This document shows, piece by piece, positions 55,594-62,290 of a stretch of 64,000 bases of DNA. The notes beneath the pieces are model-generated. The model was given only the letters and a program-made list of their open reading frames with translations. It was not told the origin of the DNA and searched no databases. Source of the stretch: Tsukamurella conjunctivitidis (lineage in GTDB: Bacteria; Actinomycetota; Actinomycetes; Mycobacteriales; Mycobacteriaceae); the NCBI RefSeq assembly GCF_007858475.1, contig NZ_VIGX01000004.1, positions 1 to 64,000 of the forward strand, written 5' to 3'. Position 1 is the first letter of the stretch. Each line of letters opens with the position of its first letter. Made by a program: the position numbers and the translations under genes.

Positions 55594-56248
55594 CGCCGAC
55601 CTCCTCGCGGGCGACGTCGATGAGCAGCAGCAGTGCGCGAGCCAACGCCGCGGCCTCTTCGAGGCGGACGTCGAAGCTGCTGCGGCCGGCGCTGGACGTT
55701 CCGTCAGGGCGCCACCCCGTGTAGGCGAGGACAACGTGCGGCTCACGGTCGATCGGGCACTGAGCGAGGCGCGCGGTGAATCCGGCGAGTGCGAGGCCGC
55801 CGTCGGCGGTTGATGCGCTGGTGTGCCCCGTCAGCGGCACCGTCACGGGCACCGAGTGCCAGCGCGTCACCGTGGGCGCCGAGGCGTTCGCGTAGTCCTC
55901 GGCAGGGTCGGACCAGTGCGGCCGGTTTCGCTCGAGCCACGGCAGCGGGGCCCCGGACTCGTACCTCACCTGGGGGCCGAACTCAGCACGGAACGCGTCG
56001 AGCGCGCGGAGTCCGGGGCTCTCGGGTGCCTGCTGCCCTGCGACCTCCTGCGCGGCCACGTCGAGGATCGCGACGGTCTGCGTGCGCCGGTCCGCGTGCT
56101 TCTCGCGCGCCACCGCTGCGATGCGGGCCAGCTGCGGCGGCGTGAACGACGTCTCGGGCAGCAGATCGTCGAGGGCGAGCTCCACGTCGTGGATGGTGCG
56201 GAACTTCTGCGGCTCGTCGAGGGCGATGAAGGCGGTATCGTGGCTCAT
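55586..56248 (-). CDS. Element 2 protein, unknown
   Basis: This is a 220-residue protein of unknown family. An N-terminal helical region (RTIHDVELALDDLLPETSFT) precedes a mixed domain with WHSVPVTVPLTG and PHVVLAYTGWRPDG. The C-terminus is helical (LEEAAALARALLLLIDVARE). The ATG at 56248 overlaps the small TM gene by 4 bp. Confidence 0.5.
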   Translation of the reverse strand: MSHDTAFIALDEPQKFRTIHDVELALDDLLPETSFTPPQLARIAAVAREKHADRRTQTVAILDVAAQEVAGQQAPESPGLRALDAFRAEFGPQVRYESGAPLPWLERNRPHWSDPAEDYANASAPTVTRWHSVPVTVPLTGHTSASTADGGLALAGFTARLAQCPIDREPHVVLAYTGWRPDGTSSAGRSSFDVRLEEAAALARALLLLIDVAREEVGGE

Positions 56249-56544
56249 GATCGGTTCTCCTTGGTGGGGTGCTGGTCGGTAGCCCTGGGTGACTTCTTGG
56301 CGGGAGCGCCCGGGGCTTTCTGCTGCCGAGGGGTCGCATTCGAGATGCGACCCTGGGTCGCGTTTGAAACGCGGCCCTCGCGGTCGGTGGGGCGGGTGTA
56401 GCGGCGCGGGCCGGCGTACTCGTCGGCGCCGACGCCTTGGTCTGCGTGATCGGCGAGCTGTCGGTATCGGTCGATCTGCTCAGCCGCGAACGCCATGACG
56501 GCGAACACGGCGACGATCACGAGGGCGGCGAGGTAGTGCGTCAC
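56245..56544 (-). CDS. Small membrane-anchored protein, element 2
   Basis: This is a 99-residue protein with one N-terminal TM helix (YLAALVIVAVFAVMAF) and a basic hydrophilic tail that carries the pair RVSNATQGRISNAT, an 8-residue internal repeat. GTG start at 56544. Position is in the early operon behind the excisionase-like gene. Function is unknown. Confidence 0.5.
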   Translation of the reverse strand: MTHYLAALVIVAVFAVMAFAAEQIDRYRQLADHADQGVGADEYAGPRRYTRPTDREGRVSNATQGRISNATPRQQKAPGAPAKKSPRATDQHPTKENRS

Positions 56545-56759
56545 TTGTCCCCCTGTGGGGTACGGGTGAGCGCAGCGGGGTAGGACTCGACGAGACGTGC
56601 GCGGGCCTCGACCAGCGCGTCGAGGTCCTCCAGGTCGAGCAGCAGCATCGTCGGCCGCTCCGGATCGGTGCCGGCGATCGGCACGTACACGACCGGCTCA
56701 CGCGGATCGACCTCGACGGGGCCCACCACGGTGCCGTCGAGCGCGTTGAGCGCGCTCAC
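56541..56759 (-). CDS. Small acidic protein, element 2
   Basis: This is a 72-residue acidic protein (VVYVPIAGTDPERPTMLLLD; LEDLDALVEARARLVESYP) of unknown family. GTG start at 56759, overlapping the excisionase-like gene by 4 bp. Its fold may be a small beta-alpha unit. Confidence 0.45.
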   Translation of the reverse strand: MSALNALDGTVVGPVEVDPREPVVYVPIAGTDPERPTMLLLDLEDLDALVEARARLVESYPAALTRTPQGDK

Positions 56760-56959
56760 GCCGCGCCGGCTTCGAGTCGCGCGACGTACTCGGTGATCTG
56801 CCGGTCAGTGGAGAACCGGCGCTTGCCGATCTTCACCGAGCCGAGCTGGCCGGACTTCCAGAGCGCGAAGACGGTCGAGCGGCTGACCTTGAGCCGGGCG
56901 CTCACGTCGGCATGGTCATTCATGATCGCCACAGCGGGCGGGAGAGTTGAGTGGGTCAC
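56756..56959 (-). CDS. Excisionase-like HTH protein, element 2
   Basis: This is a 67-residue protein. VSARLKVSRSTVFALWKSGQ, then VKIGKRRFSTDRQITEYVAR, is the usual excisionase HTH. The GTG at 56959 follows AGGAGGTAGCT. It is the first gene of the long minus-strand operon and divergent from the XRE repressor. Excision control is the likely role, possibly with control of the operon. Confidence 0.78.
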   Translation of the reverse strand: MTHSTLPPAVAIMNDHADVSARLKVSRSTVFALWKSGQLGSVKIGKRRFSTDRQITEYVARLEAGAA

Positions 56960-57003
56960 AGCTACCTCCTGGATTGTGTAGATTCTGCGTAGACTCTCGG
57001 AGT

Positions 57004-57072
57004 CTTGCGCAAGATTAACGCGTCCATTGAAGTTTGCGCAAGAGGCCGGTAATTTGCGTTGATATGACGCAA
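57004..57072. promoter_or_regulatory. Three-part operator at the element 2 switch
   Basis: CTTGCGCAAG (57004-57013) is a perfect palindrome. TTTGCGCAAG (57033-57042) is a near copy 29 bp away. TTGCGT-N7-ACGCAA (57054-57072) overlaps the XRE start codon at 57064. This resembles a phage immunity operator with three sites. Confidence 0.75.
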
Positions 57073-57714
57073 CAGGAATGCCCGCCGGGCTGCACGGAGG
57101 ATCACATTCACACCGTCGGACTGCCGAAGCTCGACCGTCCGTGGTCGGAGGAGGTGAACCGGCGGATCGCACGAGGGATCGCGAAGATCCGTGGCGACAG
57201 GTCCGCGCAATGGCTCTCGGACTCGACAGCCGAGATCGGCCACAGGGTCAGTCGGGAGACGATCTCCAACTACGAGAACGGCCGGAAGAAGGTCCTCGAC
57301 GTCGCCGATCTCCTCGTGATAGCTCAGGCGCTGGATGTTGGGCTGATCGACCTGTTGTTGCCGGACCCCGGCGACTCGGACGTATGGGAGTCGCCGGTGC
57401 ACCAGGCGAGTGCGACCGAGGCGGCGCGGAACCTGCAGCGGACGAACCTGCACTGGCCGGCGTTCCGGCTGCAGTCGATGATCGACGGATTCGTGCAGGC
57501 CTCCCGGGCTGCTGACGATCACACTCTCCCGGCCGATGAGAGACGGCGCGCGGCCGCGACCGCGGTCACGTTCGGCGAGAGCGCGCTCGAGCGGTACGAC
57601 CGGATGAACCCGAAGGTGTGGCCGCAGGTTCTTGTTGACCGCGAATTCACGAAATCCGATCTTGCATACGAGCTTTCGATAATGCGTGCGTGGGCGGAGT
57701 TCGAAGATGAGTAG
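57064..57714 (+). CDS. XRE-family repressor, element 2
   Basis: This is a 216-residue repressor. Residues about 35-95 carry an XRE HTH (RVSRETISNYENGRKKVLDV, with DLLVIAQALDVG). The C-terminal part is helical and unassigned, with no LexA-type peptidase signature. The ATG at 57064 lies inside an operator dyad, so the transcript may be leaderless and self-repressed. It overlaps the integrase gene by 8 bp, tying integrase expression to the repressor. Confidence 0.8.
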   Translation: MTQQECPPGCTEDHIHTVGLPKLDRPWSEEVNRRIARGIAKIRGDRSAQWLSDSTAEIGHRVSRETISNYENGRKKVLDVADLLVIAQALDVGLIDLLLPDPGDSDVWESPVHQASATEAARNLQRTNLHWPAFRLQSMIDGFVQASRAADDHTLPADERRRAAATAVTFGESALERYDRMNPKVWPQVLVDREFTKSDLAYELSIMRAWAEFEDE

Positions 57715-58861
57715 GCAGCGGCTCCCGCGGGGCATCACCAAGACGACGGTGACGAACCGGCGCACGGGCAGGCCGGAGGATCGGTGGCGCGTGAAGCTCA
57801 ATCCCGTGGACGCGGCCGGGGCGCGCCACCAGGTGAACCGGTCGTTCGCCACGGAGAAGGAAGCTCGCGCATTCCACGCTGAGACGCTGGGCGCGGTCCA
57901 GAACGGCGCGTACGTGGCGGCGTCGAAGCGCACCGTCGAGCAGGCCTGCGCCGATTGGCTGACGTCGAAGCATCGGATCAAGGCGAGCACGGCTCGCGGG
58001 TACCGGGTGAGCCTGCAGCCGGTCCGCGATGAGCTGGGCAGTAGGCCGGTGCAGCGGCTCGAAAAGGCCGACGTCGATGGCCTCGTGCAACGGCTCCGGG
58101 CCGGCGAGGTGGAGGGCCGCCGGCAGTACACGCCGCGGTCGGTGAATCAGATGCTCGGGCTGCTGATGCAGGTGCTCGCGAGCGAGCAGGCGCAGGGCAA
58201 GGTCGTGCGCAACGTCGCTCAGCTCGTCGACCGCGTGCCGGCGGACCCGAAGAAGTACCGCACCCTGACGGAGAAGGAGATCTTGCGCGTCATCGACCAC
58301 GGCAGCCGAGACCGCGCCCTGTGGGCGCTCGCCCTGTACGGGCTGCGGCGCGGCGAGATCGCGGGCCTGCGTTGGGAGCACGTCGACCTCAAGGCCGGCA
58401 CCGTCGCGATCGTCGAGAACCGGGTCGCGGTCGGCAAGGAGTCGATCGTCGGCACGCCGAAGTCGAAGGCGTCCCGGCGCACGCTTCCGCTACCGGACGA
58501 CGCGCTGGCCGCGCTCAAGGCGGCACGGAAGCAGCAGCAGCGCGAACGACTGGCGCTCGGCGAGGCGTACGGCCCGGGGGAGTACGTCGCGTGCGACGAG
58601 GCCGGCCAGCCGCTGACGCCGGCCACGCTCACGTTCAGGTGGGGCCGGATGCTCGACGGGCTCAAGATCGAGCGCGTACGGCTCCACGACGCGCGGCACT
58701 CCTGCGCCACGTTGATGCACCTGCGGGGCGTCCCTATCGCGGTGATCGCGGCGTGGCTGGGTCACAGCTCGGCAGCCTTTACCATGGCGACCTACGCGCA
58801 CAGCCAGGACGAGGCGCTGAAGGCGGCCGGACAGAGTTTCCGACCAGTTGAGGCAATCTGA
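57707..58861 (+). CDS. Tyrosine integrase, element 2
   Basis: This is a 384-residue phage integrase with an N-terminal arm-binding domain, a core-binding domain (VEQACADWLTSKHRIKASTA) and a catalytic domain. Key residues lie in ALYGLRRGEIAGL (Arg), LHDARHSCATLM (HxxR) and AWLGHSSAAFTMATYAH with nucleophile Tyr 363. The ATG at 57707 is used. Arm-type TGAGGCA repeats overlap its final codons, and the tRNA gene starts 45 bp beyond its stop. Confidence 0.94.
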   Translation: MSRQRLPRGITKTTVTNRRTGRPEDRWRVKLNPVDAAGARHQVNRSFATEKEARAFHAETLGAVQNGAYVAASKRTVEQACADWLTSKHRIKASTARGYRVSLQPVRDELGSRPVQRLEKADVDGLVQRLRAGEVEGRRQYTPRSVNQMLGLLMQVLASEQAQGKVVRNVAQLVDRVPADPKKYRTLTEKEILRVIDHGSRDRALWALALYGLRRGEIAGLRWEHVDLKAGTVAIVENRVAVGKESIVGTPKSKASRRTLPLPDDALAALKAARKQQQRERLALGEAYGPGEYVACDEAGQPLTPATLTFRWGRMLDGLKIERVRLHDARHSCATLMHLRGVPIAVIAAWLGHSSAAFTMATYAHSQDEALKAAGQSFRPVEAI

Positions 58862-58865
58862 GGCA
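58849..58865. other. Right-end arm-type repeats, element 2
   Basis: TGAGGCA at 58849 and 58859 (10 bp apart) matches the pair at 48476 and 48487 on the same strand. One copy lies in the last codons of the integrase gene. These are likely integrase arm sites next to the tRNA core. Confidence 0.55.
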
Positions 58866-58905
58866 CGGAGCCCAAGAGGTGTATTGAGCAACATGGTCTG
58901 ACCAG

Positions 58906-58979
58906 TGCCCCCACAGGGATTCGAACCCTGACTTTGCGGATTTTAAGTCCGCTGCCTCTGCCAATTGGGCTATGGGGGC
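58906..58979 (-). tRNA. tRNA with UAA anticodon (Leu), hybrid gene
   Basis: This 74-nt tRNA on the minus strand has a 7-bp acceptor stem GCCCCCA/TGGGGGC, discriminator A, anticodon stem GCGGA/TCCGC with loop CTTAAAA (anticodon UAA), and T arm CAGGG-TTCGAAT-CCCTG. The variable loop is only 5 nt, while leucine tRNAs normally have a long one. The 3' half differs from attachment sites 1 and 2 but keeps all pairs, so it came with element 2. CCA is not encoded. Confidence 0.9.
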
Positions 58980-59015
58980 GCGAGGGAAGCGTAGCGCGCG
59001 GCGCACCGTCGAACT

Positions 59016-59061
59016 TGTCAACATGCGTTGACATCCGGGACTGCGTCAACGTAGATTGACG
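59016..59061. promoter_or_regulatory. Two palindromes before the HTH-Clp_N pair
   Basis: TGTCAACATGCGTTGACA (59016-59033) and CGTCAACGTAGATTGACG (59044-59061) are perfect palindromes whose centres are 28 bp apart. They end 4 bp before the HTH start codon, as expected for autoregulation. Confidence 0.75.
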
Positions 59062-59064
59062 AGC

Positions 59065-59271
59065 GTGAGCTCACCACCCACCCTCGTCGGATCGGCGGCA
59101 TCGGAGGACCCCGCGGAGGGGCTCCGCGCCGTCGTCGCACTGCGGAAGCTGGCCGACCAACTCGAGGCGGTCCAGGTGTCCAATGCCAGAAGCCTCGGCT
59201 GGTCCTGGCAGGACATCGCGGAACACCTCGCGGTCAGCCGCCAGGCGGTGCACAAGAAGTACGGCAAGTAG
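59065..59271 (+). CDS. Small HTH protein paired with Clp_N gene
   Basis: This is a 68-residue protein with an HTH in its second half (WSWQDIAEHLAVSRQAVHKK). The first part is helical (LRAVVALRKLADQLEAVQVS). The GTG at 59065 is used; a TTG three codons earlier is possible. It is 17 bp before the Clp N-domain gene, a pair seen in many actinobacteria. It probably binds the two palindromes just upstream. Confidence 0.78.
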   Translation: MSSPPTLVGSAASEDPAEGLRAVVALRKLADQLEAVQVSNARSLGWSWQDIAEHLAVSRQAVHKKYGK

Positions 59272-59288
59272 CCGGGAACAGGACTGCT

Positions 59289-59828
59289 GTGTTCGAACGG
59301 TTCACCAAGAGCGCCCGCGTCGCGGTCGTGCTCGCCCAGGAGGAGGCGCGCGACAGCGGCGCCGACAAGATCACCCCGACCCACCTGCTGCTCGGCGTGC
59401 TCGGCACCGTCGACGGTCCGCTGCAGAGCGAGCTGAGCGACGTGGGCCTCACGCCCGAGGCCGTGCGGGCCTCGGCCGCCGGCCGCGTGCTCACCGATAA
59501 GGATGCCGAGGCCCTGCGCGGCATCGGTATCGATGTGGGCGCCGTCGCGGACGCCGTCGAGCAACGCTTCGGCTTCGACATCCTGCGGCCGATCCGCAAG
59601 CGTTTCCGCGCCGGGCACATCCCGTTCGACCCCGCGTCGAAGAAGACGCTGCAACTCGCGGTGCGAGAGGCCGCGCACCGTAAGGACCGGAGCATCGAGA
59701 GCGCGCACATGCTGCTCGGCGTGCTCCGCAGCGACGACGACGATTCGCTGGCGGCCGTCGAATCCGTCGTGCCCCGCGACGAGCTGCGGCACCGGCTGTA
59801 CGACCTGCTGGATCGTCCCGCGGCATAA
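59289..59828 (+). CDS. Clp N-domain protein (ClpC2-like)
   Basis: This is a 179-residue protein made of two Clp_N repeats and nothing else, so it cannot hydrolyse ATP. FERFTKSARVAVVLAQEEAR starts the first repeat and SIESAHMLLGVLRSDDD the second. It resembles mycobacterial ClpC2, which binds substrates or antibiotics that target ClpC1 and so protects the ClpC-ClpP protease. The GTG at 59289 follows GGAAC. The upstream HTH gene suggests induction by protein stress. Confidence 0.85.
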   Translation: MFERFTKSARVAVVLAQEEARDSGADKITPTHLLLGVLGTVDGPLQSELSDVGLTPEAVRASAAGRVLTDKDAEALRGIGIDVGAVADAVEQRFGFDILRPIRKRFRAGHIPFDPASKKTLQLAVREAAHRKDRSIESAHMLLGVLRSDDDDSLAAVESVVPRDELRHRLYDLLDRPAA

Positions 59829-59956
59829 GCCACCTGCGCATCCGCCCCGACATGGTTAAGCTGTTCGTAAAGACGTCGCCGAAACCGGGAACTTCGGCAG
59901 CCGTCGCGAACGTTGAACAGTACGTACAGGTGCACGACCAGGGAAAGGACCCCACG

Positions 59957-60877
59957 GTGCGCGAAAGCAGCAACCCGATCTTCCGCGGGCTGACCAAGGA
60001 GACCCGCCAGCAGGCGCCCGCCGGCTATCAGCAGGGCTACCCGCAGCAGGGCTACGGTCAGCAGCAGGGATACCCGCAGGGCATGAACCTGGGGATGGGT
60101 GCCGCAGGCGCCGCCCAGGGCATGCAGTTCCAGCAGTACCAGCAGCCGCCGCAGGCCCCGTACCAGCAGGGCACGGGCTCCGGCACGATGACGATCGACG
60201 ACGTGGTCACGAAGACCGCGGCCACGCTCGGTGTGCTCATCGCCTTCGCCGTCGCGGCGTACGCACTCGTCGCCGGCGGCATCGTTTCCCCGATGCCGCT
60301 TCTGCTCGTCGGAGGCATCGGCGGCTTCATCCTGGTGATGGTCGCCAGCTTCGGCCGCAAGCAGGACAACCCGGCCATCGTGCTGTCGTACGCGGCGCTC
60401 GAGGGCCTGTTCGTCGGCTCGATCTCGTTCGTCTTCGCGAACTACATGGTCAGCGGTGTCAGTGCCGGTGCGCTGATCGGCCAGGCCGTGCTCGCCTCGA
60501 TCGGCGTCTTCATCGGCATGCTCGTGGTCTACAAGACCGGTGCCATCCGCGTGACCCCGCGCTTCACTCGCATGCTCTTCGCGGCGATGATCGGCGTCCT
60601 GGTGCTCGCGCTCGGCAACATGGTGATCGCACTGGTCACCGGTGGTGACTCGAACCCGCTGCGCGGCGGCGGCACCATCGCGATCATCTTCTCGCTGGTG
60701 TGCATCGCGATCGCGGCGTTCAGCTTCCTGCTGGACTTCGACCAGGCGGATCAGCTGATCCGCGCCGGCGCACCGTCGAAGGCGGCGTGGGGCGTGGCCC
60801 TGGGCCTGACCGTCACCCTGGTCTGGCTGTACGTCGAGATCCTGCGCCTGCTGAGCTACTTCTACAGCAGCGACTAG
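59957..60877 (+). CDS. Bax inhibitor-1/YccA family membrane protein
   Basis: This is a 306-residue protein. A Gln/Tyr/Gly-rich N-terminal segment (residues 20-85; YQQGYPQQGYGQQQGYPQG) precedes seven TM helices of the BI-1/YccA type, including ALEGLFVGSISFVFANYMV and LLDFDQADQLIRAGAP. The family includes calcium-leak channels and regulators of FtsH. The GTG at 59957 follows GGAAAGGA and matches the RESSNPIFRGL start seen in relatives; an upstream in-frame start at 59852 is less likely. Confidence 0.9.
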   Translation: MRESSNPIFRGLTKETRQQAPAGYQQGYPQQGYGQQQGYPQGMNLGMGAAGAAQGMQFQQYQQPPQAPYQQGTGSGTMTIDDVVTKTAATLGVLIAFAVAAYALVAGGIVSPMPLLLVGGIGGFILVMVASFGRKQDNPAIVLSYAALEGLFVGSISFVFANYMVSGVSAGALIGQAVLASIGVFIGMLVVYKTGAIRVTPRFTRMLFAAMIGVLVLALGNMVIALVTGGDSNPLRGGGTIAIIFSLVCIAIAAFSFLLDFDQADQLIRAGAPSKAAWGVALGLTVTLVWLYVEILRLLSYFYSSD

Positions 60878-60887
60878 CCGACACCTT

Positions 60888-60923
60888 CCGAACGCCCCGC
60901 AGCCCCGGCTGCGGGGCGTTCGG
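60888..60923. terminator. Terminator between BI-1 and kinase genes
   Basis: A 17-bp perfect stem (60888-60904 with 60907-60923, CCGAACGCCCCG on the left arm) lies between the convergent membrane-protein and kinase genes. It lacks a T-tract, as is common in GC-rich actinobacteria. Confidence 0.85.
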
Positions 60924-60930
60924 CGTCTGC

Positions 60931-62220
60931 TCAGGAGAAGTCGAGGCGGATCACGCCGTCGTAGCCGGCGGTATTCGGGGCCGGATCCTGCGTCGTGACC
61001 ACGCCGCCTTCCGCGGGGGCGGTGCCGTCGATCGTGAAGTCCACGCCAGACTCATCGGCACGCGCCGATACCTCGTTCAGGGTCAAACCGCGGAAATCGG
61101 GGACCGTCCGGGCCGATGTCGGCGTCGACTGCGCGGGCGCGGTCGCCGCGGTACCGCCGGTGGCCCGGTCTGTCCGTGACCCGTGGATGCTCGCGGTCAC
61201 GACCCCGGCGCCGAGGATCAGGGCGCAGACGACCGCTCCGCCGACGACGGCGATCCTGCGTCGGCGAATGCGGGCGCGAGGAGTCGGCACGCGGGCCGTA
61301 GGGGCGGGTGCCGGGGCCGGTGCGGGCGCCGGCCCGGGGGCCGTCACGGGCTTCGGTGGGGGAGGGGTGACTCCGGCACGGAACGCGCGCCCCAGCTCGT
61401 CCGCGAACACCGCGGCGAAGGGGTAACGGTCCGACGGTGCCGGGCTCAGGCCCCGCCGGAGCACCGTCTCGACCGCTGCGGGAAGCGGCGTGCCGCGCAC
61501 CGTCGGCGTGGCGAAGCGTCCGGTGAGCTGCGCGGACAGGACGGTGGACCGGTCGCCGCGAAAGACCTGCACTCCCGTCAGTAGCGCGGTCGCGGTCGCG
61601 GCGAGGCTGTAGAGATCGGACCGGTTGTCGCATCCCTCGCCGGTCAAGACCTCGGGGGCGGCGTAACCGAGGGTGCCGAGGGTCATTCCTGCGGCGGTGA
61701 TGCCCGCCGGGCGGTCCAGTGCCTTGGCGACCCCGAAGTCGGCGACCTTCACCCCGCGGACGCCGCCGGCCAGGGTGACGAGAATGTTGTCCGGTTTGAT
61801 GTCCCGATGCACCACGCGGTGCTCGGTCCAGGCGTAGTCCAGGGCGGAGGCCACTGCGCGGACGACGGCCACGACGTCGTCGGGAGGCAGTGGCCCGCGA
61901 CGCTGGAGTTCACCCGTCGTGGGGCCCGCGACGAACTCCATGGCGATCCACGGGCGACCTCCGATCCGGCCGCGGTCGTAGACCGCGACGATGTTCGGAT
62001 GGGTCAGCCGGGCCATGAGGCCGGCCTCCTGATCGAACCTGGCCAGCGCGTCGGGCGCCGACGGGGACGCTGCGGCGCGCAGCACCTTCACCGCGTCGAG
62101 CCGCGGCAGCCGGGGATGGCGGGCCAGGTAGACCTCGCCCATCCCGCCGGCTCCGAGGCGGCGGACGACGCTGTAGTCGCCGATCCGGTGGAGTGGGCTG
62201 GTCGGAAGCTGGGTACGCAC
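60931..62220 (-). CDS. Ser/Thr protein kinase with one PASTA domain
   Basis: This is a 429-residue membrane kinase of the PknB type. The glycine loop LGAGGMGEVYLA, Lys in AVKVLRAAA, HRDIKPDNILV and DFGVAKAL are intact. A proline/alanine linker (PAPAPAPAPAPTA) and one TM helix (about residues 318-340) lead to a single extracellular PASTA domain (VPDFRGLTLNEVSARADESG). PknB has four PASTA domains, so the ligand range probably differs. The start is GTG at 62220. Confidence 0.93.
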   Translation of the reverse strand: MRTQLPTSPLHRIGDYSVVRRLGAGGMGEVYLARHPRLPRLDAVKVLRAAASPSAPDALARFDQEAGLMARLTHPNIVAVYDRGRIGGRPWIAMEFVAGPTTGELQRRGPLPPDDVVAVVRAVASALDYAWTEHRVVHRDIKPDNILVTLAGGVRGVKVADFGVAKALDRPAGITAAGMTLGTLGYAAPEVLTGEGCDNRSDLYSLAATATALLTGVQVFRGDRSTVLSAQLTGRFATPTVRGTPLPAAVETVLRRGLSPAPSDRYPFAAVFADELGRAFRAGVTPPPPKPVTAPGPAPAPAPAPAPTARVPTPRARIRRRRIAVVGGAVVCALILGAGVVTASIHGSRTDRATGGTAATAPAQSTPTSARTVPDFRGLTLNEVSARADESGVDFTIDGTAPAEGGVVTTQDPAPNTAGYDGVIRLDFS

Positions 62221-62290
62221 TCGTCCGATGCTGCGGTGCCGCGATCGCGGCGGCGTCGTCGCCGTGTCGCAGGCGCGTCGCAGAGGCGCG

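Larger units (their letters stand above)
48327..58948. mobile_element. Element 2: phage-satellite-like integrated element
   Basis: This is about 10.6 kb between attachment site 2 and the tRNA gene. Integrase and XRE repressor read toward the tRNA; everything else reads the other way, in overlapping genes. It has excisionase-like, initiator, WhiB-like, protease, decoration, capsid, scaffold-like and HNH genes but no recognised portal, large terminase, tail or lysis gene. This resembles phiRv2-type elements, which pair a tyrosine integrase with a minimal capsid-protease set. Confidence 0.88.

Noticed and set aside
58779-59049. Minus-strand frames through the tRNA gene containing PIAQLAEAADL
   Set aside because: They are translations of the tRNA itself, an artefact seen in many genomes.
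61290-61350. Alternating Pro-Ala repeat DNA in the kinase gene
   Set aside because: It encodes the normal juxtamembrane linker; such linkers are routinely repetitive.
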